A DNA stretch of 64,000 bases from Dactylis glomerata (taxonomy: Eukaryota; Streptophyta; Magnoliopsida; Poales; Poaceae): positions 496,001 to 560,000 of the forward strand of contig QXEO01001819.1 in the NCBI GenBank assembly GCA_007115705.1, in the 5' to 3' direction. The position numbers were made by a program, and so were the translations under genes. Each line of letters starts with the position of its first letter. Position 1 is the first letter of the stretch. The notes under the pieces are model-generated. The model saw only the letters and a list, made by a program, of their open reading frames with translations. It was not told where the DNA came from and ran no database searches. Positions 35,702 to 47,252 of the stretch are shown one piece after another.

Positions 35702-35816
35702 ACTCAATGCTTTACATAGTTGATCAAGATTGTGATGGTGCATGTCACCTCAAAAATTATTCTTTTGTTATCACTTACCTACTCGAGGACGAGCAAGAGT
35801 TAAGCTTGGGGATGCT
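35702..35816 (+). mobile_element. End of host Gypsy internal region with polypurine tract
   Basis: Resumption of the element left at 16127. It ends in the purine-rich TAAGCTTGGGGATGCT (about 35801-35816), next to the LTR. The phrase CTCGAGGACGAGCAAGAGTTAAGC is typical of the end of large grass Gypsy elements. Confidence 0.75.
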
Positions 35817-37445
35817 TGATACGTCTCAAACGTATCTATAATTTTTGATGCTCCATGCTTGTTTACACACCATTTGCTTTATTTTTTTGTTACACTTCGT
35901 GGCATTTTTATGCATTTTTCGGAATTAACCTATTAACGAGATGCCACAGTGCCAGTTCCCTGTTTTCTGCTATTTTTGTGTTTCAGAAAAGCTACATAGT
36001 AAATATTCTCAGAATTGGATGAAACAAAAGCCGAACCTCCTATTTTTACCGAAGCTTCATGAAGACCGAAGATGAGACAGAGGGGGGCCAGGGGCCAGCC
36101 ACACCAAAGGGTGGTGCGGCCCAGCCCCTGGCCGCGCCACCTAGTGGTGAGACTAGCTGGCCCACCTCCCGACGCTGCCCTTTCGCCTATATATTCCCCT
36201 CGACGGAAAAAACCTAAGGGATGGATCGCTTTTCCTCTAAACATGTTGCAAGCCGCCACTGTCATTGTCGTGAGATTGGGAGGATCCAGGAGCTCTTCTC
36301 GGCACCCTATCGGAGAGGGGAATCCCTGCCGGAGGCCTTCTCCACCACCATGGTCGCCTCTGGAGTGATGTGTGAGTAGTCTACCTTGGACTACGGGTCC
36401 ATAGCAGTAGCTAGATGGTTATCTCCTCCACCATGTGCTTCATGTTTAGATCTTGTGAGCTGCCCTACATGATCAGGATCATCTTTATGTAATACTACAT
36501 GTTGTGTTTGTTGGGATCCGATGAGTATTGGTACTATATTAAGTTGATGTGCTGAATTATATATCTTATGTTATCTCTATGTTGTTTATGATCTTGCATG
36601 CTCTCCGTTGCTAGTAGATATCTTGGCTGAGTAGATGCTAGTGACTCCAAGAGGGAGTATTTATGCTCGATAGTTGGGTTCATGCCTCTAGTAATTTAGG
36701 GGAGTGACAAAAACCTCTAAGGTTGTTGATGTGTTGTTGCCACTAGGGAGAAAACAGCATTCTTGCGTCCAAGGACATTTGCTTTGTTTATATTACGCAC
36801 TTTGCTTAATGCAATTATCTGTTGTTCGCAACTTAATACTCACGGGGTACTCGGATGACTCCCCGCGAGTGGATTTTTAGTCATAGATGCAGTTGGATGG
36901 CGATCTATGTATTTTGTCGTAATGCCTAGAGTGAATCTCATAGTGATCCTCATGACATATGTACGTTATCTTTACTCTATCAATTGCCCAACTGTAATTT
37001 GTTTACCCAGCATGTTGTTATTTATCTTATAGAGAGACACCACTAGTGAACTGTGGACCCCGGTCCAATTTCCTTTTCATTGCCATTACCGTTTACTATT
37101 ACTCGCTTTGTTTACATTCTTGCATACTATTACCTTTTACCACTCGATACGCTCAATCCTTTGTTTACAGCAAACCGGTGAGATTGACAACCTTATCGTA
37201 AGTTGGGGACAAAGTTCTTGGTTGTGTTGTATGCAGGTTCCACGTTGCTGCTGGTGAAAAGCTTCACGCCAACAGTATTCTTCTAGCGCTGCTATCCGAA
37301 GTGTCGCGAAGCTAGCAAGCATCACCTTGGCTTTCTCCTACTGGTTCGATAAACCTTGGTTTCACAACTGAGGGAAACTTGCTGCTATGCTCCTCATACC
37401 TTCCTCTTGGGGTTCCCAACTGGGTGCCTTAACACCGCACCATCA
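35817..37445 (+). repeat. 3' LTR of the host Gypsy element
   Basis: It begins TGATACGTCTCAAACGTATC and probably ends at ...CACCATCA, 37445 (about 1.63 kb). A TATA-like CCTATATATTCCCC lies near 36185. Its first 800 bp align with the LTR at 63143. The right end is less certain than the left because the 5' LTR is not in the window for comparison. Confidence 0.75.
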
Positions 37446-38568
37446 AGCCCCTCGCCACGATTTTCTCAAGTTTCATGGTGAGACGCCCCTAATGACCCAC
37501 AAGTATAGGGGGTGTATCATAGTACTTTCGATACATAAGAGTGTTGAACCCAACGAGGAGCAAAAGGTGTTGACAAGCAGTTTTGATCAAGGAATCACTG
37601 TAAATACTAGCAAACGGGTTTTGAGGGGTATTTGATAATGCAGATAAATAAAGTATGAGTAAATAAAAGATAGTAATAATAATTGCAGCGAGTGGCCCAA
37701 TCTTTTCTAGAGCAAAGGACAAGTAGGATGTGTTACTTATGATTACCAAACGTTCCTGAGGACACACGAGAGTTTTGTCAAGTGCTTTCGCTTCATACAG
37801 TTGATTAATCTTCATTGGTTTGATAGGTGTTATGGGGGTGAACCTATGCTAATGCACTACCCCAACTTGGACTAATACATACTTGTGATTATACCCCTTG
37901 CAAGCATTCGCAACTACAAGAAAGTAATTAAGATAAATCTAACCACAACATTAAACTCTGAGATCCTACACTCCCTGGTGCGCTGGTTTCCTAACAGGGG
38001 TTTAGGTTTCTGTCACTCTGGCAACCCCATAATTAGTAGCCAAATACACAATGCATTCCACTAGGACCATAAAGGTGAAGTATCATGTAGTCGACATTCA
38101 TATGACACCACTAGTAGAATAGCACCACAACATATATATCAAACCATTAAATATTACTCAACATAGTTCCACTACTAACATCTTGACTTCTCCCATGTCC
38201 TCAAGAACTAAACGAACTACTCACAAGACAACATATGGATCATGATCAGAGGTGAAATAATGATGAATAACAATCTGAACATAAATCTTAATTCAACAGT
38301 TTCACTCAATAGCATTAACTACAAGGAGTAATCAACATCGGGAAAGTTTCCCCTATACATCTGACAAGTGTATTGGGTGTGTTGGGGACACAAGAGACTT
38401 TCTGTATCGTAATTGCAGGGTTGCTTGAGAGGGATAACTTTGACCTCTTCCTCCCTGAGTTCGATAAACCTTGGGTGATCCACTTAAGGGAAACTTGCTG
38501 CTGTTCTACAAACCTCTGCACTTGGAGGCCCAACAAGTGTCTACAAGAATAGAAGTGCGTAGACATCA
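37446..38568. mobile_element. Mixed Gypsy LTR fragments, both orientations
   Basis: From about 37490 (TAATGACCCACAAGTATAGG) to about 38370 the sequence reads as the 3' part of a Gypsy LTR on the minus strand. From about 38400 to 38568 it reads as the 3' end of a plus-strand LTR (GATAAACCTTGGGTGATC ... GTAGACATCA). No gene is present. The junctions suggest deletions. Confidence 0.45.
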
Positions 38569-40730
38569 TTGGACGAGCAGCTTAGGTTGCTCGGTTTCCA
38601 CGTTCAGCATGGCGTGGTGGACCAGGAGGAAGAGGAGGCGTCTGCTGATCACTACACCACATACTACACCGGGGCGTCCTCGAGCTCGTACCAGGACGAA
38701 GGTACTTCTTCGTCGCACTTTGGAGCTGCCACCTCATGGCCGAGTTGGCCGAGTTGGGATTGATTTGCACTTAGGCCAAAAGCCTAAGCTTGGGGGGAGG
38801 TACGCCGACGATTCACTCATCTACGTATCATATTTTGTCGGTCCTTTGTATATTCATGTTTCGCTTTCTTTATTGTTCTCGTTCTTATTTCTTCTTTCCA
38901 AAACACAAAAAGACCAAAAATATTTCCGTTATTTCTCTTCATTTGCCTTTTTAAGTTTCTAGATTTGGTTTGCTTTGTTCTCTATTTTTGGTTTGAAGTT
39001 TGAAAAAATCCAAAAAGAATTTGCTTTGTTTGCTATTTCCTTATGTTCTTGTTTCAAAAATCGAAAACCCAAAAATATTTGTTGTCCTTCTTCGGTTTTG
39101 TAAAGTTTGTTGCAGAGTTCAGTCTCTCGTGACTCCATTGGAGCTTGGTATTCACTTTATATTATTCAAGCCACATAAGTGAAAGGCAATAATGACGACA
39201 TATGACAATCCGAGATGTGGTAAGAGGCTGGTATGAACTCTATTTGTTTACATTTTTGTACATATACTCATCTATGTGGACATGCTTAGTCGGTTCATGT
39301 AAGGTATATGTTATCTAATGGATGCTTTATAGTTTTTACTTTCATATGATTAGTTCTAATTTACTAATAGTTTGTAGCATGTCATGTAAACGCTTGCTTG
39401 CATTGTTTTATTCATAGTATGGTATGTCATTGTGGTATCCACCTCTGAAAGTTTTATTTGAATCAACTTGGCACATGCTCAAGCATGCACATGACTGAAC
39501 AAAAAGTCAATTAAGCCTCGATGATTTACTCTGCCTCAGAGTTCTTGTATCATTTTTATGCCTATATTAATTTTGTCGCAAGCATAATTATGACAGTTAT
39601 TGCTCTCTCGATTGTCGCTTCCCAGTCTTTTGCTAGCCTTCACTTGTACTGAGAGGGATTACTTCTCGTGCATCCAATTACCAAAAACCAAGTTTTCCAA
39701 AGAGTCCACTATAAATTCCTATGCATGGTATTTCAAAGCCATTCCAAGTAAATTTTCATGTGCTACCTTTCAAAACTTTCAAATACTTCCCATTTTGTGC
39801 CACTGTTTTTAGCTCATGGGGACGTAGTGGTCGGAATTGCTATCTTCCATATTAAATTAAGTACCCCTCGACTAGGCAGCTTCATCTGCTCATCATTAAT
39901 TTTGCAAGGGAGCTGATCAGACCATTGTAATCTAATTTCTAAAAAGAAAAAGAAAAAGAGCACTCCTCCATGGTATGTGAAAGTTGGTGGGCACCCGATG
40001 GAATCGGTTAGCCATGGTTTGAGAAAGGAAAAAAGGCGGGGAGGAGTGCCAAAGCTTTATAAAAGAGCACCAATGTGCCAAATTTTCAAAGAACTCAGAA
40101 CCGCTCTCACTTGTTTATTATGGAAGATAGCAAGTCCCCATTGCCAGTCGTTGACATAAAACAACCACCTCTCAAAATAAATTTTTATCTCTGTTTTGCA
40201 AATGAAAAGCTCTAGCACATGTTAAATCACTGCTTCCCTCTGCGAAGGGCCTTTCTTTTACTTTTATGTTGAGTCTTCATCTTCTAACTTTAAGCACCTT
40301 CTTGAGAGCATAGCTGTTATTCTTAGTATAATGTGCTTGTCCCAGGACACGGTTAATTGTGGTATAACTTTGATGCTTGTATCTCTGATATTTTTACTTC
40401 TAGTCTTCCTTTGGACTTCAGAGGTGCCTCAGCATTTATGTTTTGCTCCACAAATAAAGGAAGCGGGATACCACTCTTTCATATCATTTATGAACATTAC
40501 AATCTTGCAACTTCTTATGTTTCATGTTACTTGTTATTAGTATGTTGGCACTCTTGACTATGAGGTTACATTAGTTGCATATTTCTTATTATGAATTGCC
40601 TGAGTACTTGATCATATAGTTAGTATATATACATCTATGAAGCAAATGTGTTCGTGAAAGTTTCTTTTATCGCTCTCAGTTGTTAACTGAATTGCTTAAG
40701 GACAAGCAAATAGCTAAGCTTGGGAGGAGT
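38569..40730 (+). mobile_element. 3' end of a Gypsy element: last codons of the polyprotein plus untranslated region
   Basis: The frame 38569-38763 ends in an acidic, Ser/Tyr-rich tail (GVVDQEEEEASADHYTTYY), as seen at the end of some grass Gypsy polyproteins. A purine-rich AAGCTTGGGGGGAGG follows at about 38787. From there to 40730 is untranslated DNA that aligns in patches with 13990-15850. It ends with AAGCTTGGGAGGAGT before the LTR at 40731. The rest of the coding region is missing. Confidence 0.55.
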
Positions 40731-42119
40731 TGATACGTCCAAAACGTATCTACTTTCCCGAACACTTTTGCTATTGTTTCTCCTCTAATTTGTGTGTTTT
40801 GAATACAACTAATACGGACTAACACATTTTTCAGCAGAATTGCTCTGGTGTCTCATTTTTGTGCAGACATTCGACTTTCAGGAAAAATCCCAAAAAATAT
40901 TGCAAAAATTCTATTTTGCCAGAAGACCCACGGAGCCAGAAGGAGAGACGAAGGGAGGCAGTGGCCTGGGCTCACCACCAGGGGGCGCGGCCCAGCCCTG
41001 GCCGCGCCCACCTGTGGTGAGGCCGCCTCGGCCGTCGCCTCGACCCCTCCTTCCGCTTACATATACCCTCTGACCTGAAAACAGCGGGGGTTCGGCGTTT
41101 TTCCCAGATAGACTTCCGCTGCGCTGCCACCATCAAAAACCGCGATTCGGAACCAGAAACTCTGTTCTGGCACCCTGCTGGGACAGGGATTTGGAGGAGA
41201 TCTTCATCACCATCATCACCAACGTCTCTCTATCAACCATCCATGACTCTCCCATCCATGTGTGAGTAATTCCCGCTGTAGGCGAAGGGGATGGTAGGGA
41301 TTGAATGAGATCATTCATGTAATTTGTTATGAGATTGTTAGGGCATAGTGCCTAGTATCTATTATTAGTGCTTATGACATTGTTGCAACTTGTTGTGCTT
41401 AATGCTTGTCACTTTGGGCCAGAGTGCCATGATTTTACATCTGAATTTGTTATTGTTTTATGATGATACTTATTGTTTATGGTCTTACCTACAAGTTGTA
41501 TACACATATTGTTGTCCGGAACCCGAGGCCCCAAAGTGACAGAAATTGGGATAACCGGAGGGGGTGGCTATGATGTGAGGATCACATGTGTTCACCGAGT
41601 GCTAATGCTTTGCTCCGGTACTTTATTAAAATGAGTACCTTAATTACCAGAAGTTTCCCTTGAGGCCCTGCTGGCTGGTAGGACAAAAGATGTCGTGTAA
41701 GTTTCTCATTGAAAGCACGTACGACTATATACAGAACACATGCCTATGATTGTTAGTACTAGGATGCTTTATATTATTTATCTGCAATGCACATGTCTCA
41801 CTGATTTCATGAATTATCTTATCCATGCAACGCCCGTACATCCATCCCTATGTCTACAGTATTCCATCCTACTGTTTACTATTACTACTATTACCGCTTT
41901 TATTTTACTACTGCTGTTACTGTTTCACTACTATCACCACTATAAAACTGTTGCTACTGATTAACCGCTGCGAGCAAGTCTGTTTCCAGGTGCAGCTGAA
42001 TTGACAACTCATCTGTTAAAGCTTATAAATATTCTTTGGCTCCCCTTGTGTCGAATCAATACATTTGGGTTTTATTTTCCTCGAAGACTGTTGCGATCCC
42101 CTATACTTGTGGGTCATCA
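40731..42119 (+). repeat. Gypsy 3' LTR (1.39 kb)
   Basis: It starts TGATACGTCCAAAACGTATC after a polypurine tract and ends ATACTTGTGGGTCATCA at 42119. A TATA-like ACATATACCC lies near 41059. It is related to, but different from, the LTR at 35817. Confidence 0.8.
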
Positions 42120-42382
42120 TCTGGCAAAATAGGAACTTCTGGGTATTTTCCGAGAATTGCTGATCTTCAGAAATATTGTATCTTGACAGTCATTTTTCCA
42201 GCAGAATCCTAACTTCGGCAGTGAATTTTCCAATAATCATCAAACATGCAAAATAGAGGAAATAACATAAGTGCAAAATTATGATATAAAATATAACATA
42301 AGTCCAATCATCTAAATATGAAATATATCAATGAATAACAGTAAATTATGATATAAAATGATGATGCAAAATAGACGTATCA
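42120..42382 (-). repeat. Truncated Gypsy LTR, opposite orientation
   Basis: On the minus strand this starts TGATACGTCTATTTTGCATC at 42382 and breaks off at 42120, directly against the end of the plus-strand LTR. Only about 263 bp of the LTR remain. Confidence 0.65.
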
Positions 42383-43040
42383 ACTTCCCCCAAGCTTAGA
42401 CCTCGCTTGTCCCCAAGCAAAAACTGAACTCAGTAAACACGACCACGAATTTATAGAGTAAAGTGTGAATAAACAAAATACGGATAAGAAGCATCATATT
42501 TATCAATACACAAGTCATAATAGACAACTTCCCCTTCTATAACTTAACTTGCAATAAGTTAAAGGAATCACAATAAAGGTGCACAAGGTAAATCATGATT
42601 GGTGATGGCAAACATTTGTTCTTGGTCAGAGAATAATAAACAGATTGTACTTATATTTTGATCAGAGCCTTTATATCAGAGTTTATATTGCAGAAATCAC
42701 ATACTCAATCATAACAATCTTTTTACGGTCATTGATAGTTTTTAAAGATATATTCATTCAGATAAAAGCATTGTACTAAACAAAGAAAGATAAAAGACAT
42801 GATTGCATAAATCAACATATGGATGGTTGGATCACAACAACTCAAATGCTTGCTTGAGATAGAGAGGAATAGGTTTACTGACTCAACATAAAAGTAAAAA
42901 AATAGGCCCTTCGCAGAGGGAAGCAGGGATTTATCATGTGCTAGAGCTTTTTATTTGTAAAATAGAGATAAAAATTATTTTGAGAGGTGGTTGTTCCTCT
43001 CAACGAATGGTAATAGAGTTCTTGCTATCTTACATACAAA
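42383..43040 (-). mobile_element. 3' internal region of an inverted Gypsy element
   Basis: On the minus strand a polypurine tract (CTAAGCTTGGGGGAAGT) abuts the LTR. The rest aligns with 40180-40330 and 15700-15840, for example the CCCTCTGCGAAGGGCCT phrase. It ends around 43040, just before the PPR fragment. Confidence 0.6.
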
Positions 43041-43070
43041 ACAAGTTGAAAGGGGTTTTGAGATCTGAGG

Positions 43071-43808
43071 ATGGAGTCCGCGCTTGAAGAGTGCGTGCCC
43101 TCGGCGAGCCGCGCCGTCCTCGAATCCATGGCGAGTGGGTTCATCGGGGCAGGCAAAGTAGGCCTCGCTCGCAAGCTCCTCGAGCTTGCCAGGATAAACA
43201 AGAGAACGCTGCACCCAGGCATCTACGCAAAGCTGATTCGTGAAGCTGCCAGGTCGCCTGAAGGATACGGGCTCGCTGCTGCTCTGCTCGATGAGCTCGG
43301 TGAGAGGCCGGACTTCGACCTGCGACCGCAGGACTGCACGGCTATCATGAAGGTCTGCATAAAGCTCAGGCGGTATGCAGCCGTGGAGAGCCTGTTCAGC
43401 TGGTTCAGGGCATCTGGCGGGAACTCAAACGTGGTGATGTACACGACGGTGATCCACAGCCGCTGCCGCGACGGGATGCACCAGGAGGGGTTGGCCCTGG
43501 TGTGGGAAATGGAGCAGGCAAACTGCCTTCTTGACCTGCCGGCATATCGGGTCATTGTCAAGGTGTGTGTGGCTTTGGGCGATCCAGAAAGGCCTTTCCG
43601 GTACCTGTCGGGGTTGAAGGAGGCTGGCTTCATTCGGACCAGTGACATATACTGTAATTTGATTGAAGGCTATGCCGTAGCGGGGAGGACGGCTAAGTGC
43701 CATCAGCTAATCAGGGAGGCTGAGTCAACCGGCGTGATGCAAGGCTGGTTTCAAGCTTGTCTGAGATGGGCGGTGGACATCTTTGAACCAATTATTAGTA
43801 GCTGGTAA
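43071..43808 (+). pseudogene. Truncated pentatricopeptide-repeat (PPR) gene with C-terminal frameshift
   Basis: PPR proteins bind organelle RNA. This 245-codon frame has at least three PPR-like units, such as VVMYTTVIHSRCRDGMHQEG, LPAYRVIVKVCVALGDPERP and SDIYCNLIEGYAVAGRTAKC. Plant relatives I recall are roughly twice this length. The frame starts beside Gypsy remnants with a TGA four codons upstream, so the 5' half is missing. Near 43735-43747 the reading appears to shift: another frame gives VSSLSEMGGGHL and a TGA at 43784-43786, a more natural ending than the tail after STGVMQGW. The segment is GC-rich compared with its surroundings, as expected for a grass coding exon. Confidence 0.8.
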
Positions 43809-44843
43809 GTTGTCTCACAAAGAGTGGGTTTTCTCTTATGTGTTATTTTGTTTGTGATTCTAAGCTAGAGGCGTGTATTTGTGATGCTCCACACTGAAAA
43901 GGAAAATACTTGGCTGAGCACCATCTCACCTACACCTCTTTCCTGTTTGAGATTTGTCTTTTTAATATCTCCTAAACTATATAATATATGGACTTGAAAC
44001 TTTGCAGGTCACTGTAATATTGCAACTAGAATGTGGAAAAAATATTTCAGAATTTTTTTGTAAAATTTAACAAAAATTGTTTAAAAAAAAAATATATATA
44101 TACTGTTATAAAAATCCTGAACTATTTTTCCCAAAATATATCTCAAATGTTTCAGTGAACTGCCAAGTTTTAGTTTCAAAGGTTGTATAGAGTGAGAGGG
44201 CAAAAAATAGACCAGCACAGATCTTGATGCACCAATTAACAGCTCAGATATGAGGATGTAGGTAAGATGGTGCTCAGAAAATGCACTCTCCACTGAAAAT
44301 TGATCTGCTTACATTGCTTTAACCTGTGAGATTGTTGATAGGTTTAATTGCTAGTACCAACTTTTCATTTCTTTCGCTCAACAGTTGGTAAACATTTTCA
44401 TCAACATTGTGTTTGTAGATCCTTCTATTGTGTTTTCAAGTTCGCATCAGTTTGCTGCAATCCAAGTATTTATTTCTCTTGAGAAGTTAAACTTGTGTGG
44501 GTTTCAAATAATCACTGATATTGGACTGGCTGCCACCGCAAGATGGTAGGCTGATCTTGTGTTTTTGGGTATAAGTGTTCTCTGGTACATATTTATGACA
44601 CTGAATTTTACAGCACTATCAATCATCCAAAAACTGCAAATGACTTCTAGTTCAATTTGTATGGGCTTGGGAGGCTGTCCAGTGCTGGTTGGTAAGACGA
44701 TTTAACTAGATTTCAACAAATAAATTTGCTCCTGTTAATTAGCTGCCGTACTACAAGCTTTTAGGAGTTCGGATAAAGTATTGTCTCCATTTTTACCCAA
44801 AGAACTCAGAGTGACACTATGTTGCTAGAATGGATACAATTAG
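43809..44843. other. Intergenic DNA after the PPR fragment
   Basis: AT-rich, no open frame of note and no element ends recognised. It may be the old 3' flank of the PPR gene. Confidence 0.5.
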
Positions 44844-44855
44844 AACTCAGAATTC
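44844..44855. repeat. 12-bp target-site duplication, left
   Basis: AACTCAGAATTC is repeated exactly at 46335-46346 and flanks the LINE-type insertion. Confidence 0.9.
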
Positions 44856-46334
44856 GCCGCACGGGGCGGCTCGGGCGGAACACCAGGTCAACAGTCGCCG
44901 GTGCCCCACTCCACCTCCCCTCCCCCCTCGCCGCCGTTGGCTCTCGTCGGCGGGCAAAGCCCGCAGACGGCCGGCGGCGGCGGAGACGTCCCTCTCTCGC
45001 GCGGGGGCTTTTCCCCTGGTGCATCTCGAGCTTTGCCCGGCGGATTGGGTGCGGAGGTCCATCACGGCAGGCTGGCGGCCTGGCAGCTGGCGGCGTTTGG
45101 TGGCGTGGCAGGAGTGGCTCCGCAGGAGCGTTGTGGCAGAGGGGGTTTTGCGGTGGCGCGGGCGGCATGATGGGCCACATAGGGCCCGATCTGGGCCCAT
45201 GCAGGGCCAGCTGCGGGTGGATGACGGAGCTTCCGGCGGCGCGTTTCCGTGGCCGGTGGCGCCGTTGCCTCCGGCAGGTGGCCGGGGCCGTGTGGTGCGC
45301 GAGGCATGTCCTGGCGCCGGGCTAGGACCTGCCGGATGTTGGGTGGCCGACGCTGGTCGGATCTGGTGCTGCGGCCTCCTTCTCCGGGTTTGGTGATGCG
45401 CTGCTTTGCGCCGGATCTCGGGCATGAGGTGGCTGCCCCTGCATCTGGCAGTGAGGGTGCGGCGTGGAGGCCCGATCCCGCCGAAGAAGAGGATGCCGGG
45501 GCGGCGGCCCCGGGTGTGCGGGCTTTCTCGTCGCTGCTACGGCGTGAGCACGTTTGGCGGGAAGCAACGCGGCGTGAGTTGCTGCGGTGCGGTCTCCCGC
45601 AGTGGTGATGGTGGTGGGTGGCGGTGTGTTGCAGGGTTTGCTCGGCTACGGCGAGTTTGGCGGATAGGCGGTGACGACTTTGGGTTCGGTGAGCTCCGGG
45701 TGAAAGCCTTGCAACGACTGCGGTCATTGCCGGTGATGATGGCATCCTAGGATGCACCTCCACTCCATGGAGGCATCGTTGAGGAGCCCCTTCACCTCCC
45801 TCGTCGTTTGTGCCTCGGGCTCTTCGGGTGAAAATCCAAGTTTCGACCTTGGTCGAAGCGGGCGTCGGCGGCGTCATCGTCGCTTCCCCCTTGGGGGCGT
45901 CGCCTTTGGAGGTCCGGTGTTTCGTCTGCTCGTTTTGGCCCATGTCGCTCTGCATCTACTTCGTCGGCTAGGCGTGTGCGCGTCCGTGGGGCCGGTGTGG
46001 AGGTCGGAGCGGCGGCTCCGGACTTTTTCTTTGCTTCGTTGGTTTCAACTTTGGTCGCTTGGGTGACAAGGTCGTCGGCCTCGCAGGGACGCGGTCTTGG
46101 GACCGGTGTGTGTGTGTGTTGCTGAGGTTTGGATGTCAGAGCGGCGGATCCGGGAGAGGTTGTTGTTGAGCGTCGTCTCTTGCTGCTTGGGCGCTTGAGT
46201 CGTCGGCTTGTGTGGGACGCGGCCTCGGGGCCGGTGTGTGGCGTTGTGTTGTACGGTTTTCAGCCAGTTTCCCTTATTAATTGTCCATTCTCTTCTTTTT
46301 AATGAAATGGCAGAGCTTCTGCCCATTAAAAAAA
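44856..46334 (+). mobile_element. LINE-type retroinsertion, GC-rich, non-coding, 1,479 bp
   Basis: Bounded by exact 12-bp duplications and ending in a poly-A run (46327-46334) after GGCAGAGCTTCTGCC (46309-46323), a near-perfect hairpin just before the tail. Variable-length duplications plus poly-A mean target-primed reverse transcription by LINE machinery. The inside is very GC-rich and open in several frames, but no reverse transcriptase or endonuclease motif is visible. It is either a 5'-truncated LINE 3' region or a non-autonomous relative. The many open frames in it are composition effects. Confidence 0.82.
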
Positions 46335-46346
46335 AACTCAGAATTC
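46335..46346. repeat. 12-bp target-site duplication, right
   Basis: Matches 44844-44855. Confidence 0.9.
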
Positions 46347-46950
46347 ACAACCATTGGCTAAATTGAGGGTAACACTGGCCGTCTTGAGTTGCAGCCTGAT
46401 TCTCGGCCCTCGAATGCGTTGTGTGCAACTCTCGCCACCTCAGTTTTAAAGTACTTTGGACTCATTGTTTGATGGATGGCATGGATGAATATGCCTAGCA
46501 ATTAGGGTTCGGTTGTAAATTGTATATATATTTTTAATTAATAATGTAGTATGGAGATGATGAACAATATGTTGTCACTCTTTTAAATATGGAACTTCAG
46601 TTTCCAGCCAGATAATTTCTCTTTCCATCTTTTCTTGGTTCTATTATTGTATAGTTTTAATATAGATTAGTTCGCATGTCAGTTGTTGACATTGTATGGA
46701 CCTTAACATGTCTATGGTAATTTGCTTTCAGTTACTGTCATGACAGTAGTAGCAAAAGAAAATTATGTGCCCAAAGGTGCTTCGGTTTTTCTTTTTTGTC
46801 CTCGTGGTCAAAGGTGCAGCGGCTCTCACCTACATGGGGCTTGCAGACACACCTCACCACCCATTGATGCTGTCACCGACAATCTGCCAGAGTACTACTG
46901 CTGCTGTCACAACATCTAGCAATAGCTCCATGGTTTGCTGCAGGGGCCGC
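46347..46950. other. Intergenic DNA left of the duplicated block
   Basis: Nothing recognisable. A plus-strand frame at 46722-46919 has no domain. Confidence 0.45.
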
Positions 46951-47252
46951 AACCTCGACACGGCTATAAAAGGATATGAATTATGTGTCTGGGTTAAGCA
47001 GAATTAAACGCCTAATATTTCAATTGCTAACCCTAGCTTTCTAATTTCTCCAATCTACCTTTTATATCTTCTCAAGTCGTCGGTCACGGCACCTTCTGTA
47101 GGCGACACTCTCGTGCACCGGTGAACCATCCCTATAATAATCTACACAACAGAGGCACTCACATCACATATTATAATATGTATGAAAATTAACGGAGTAA
47201 CACGTATAATACATGCACTTATTCAACATACTATATATGTTATAGGACAATA

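Noticed and set aside
35177..35841. Short plus-strand frames over the 3' region and LTR
   Set aside because: They run across the polypurine tract, LTR and target duplication and cannot be one gene.
44806..46066. Many long frames, one of 297 codons (minus)
   Set aside because: They lie inside the GC-rich LINE-type insertion and overlap each other on both strands. This is a composition effect with no conserved motif.
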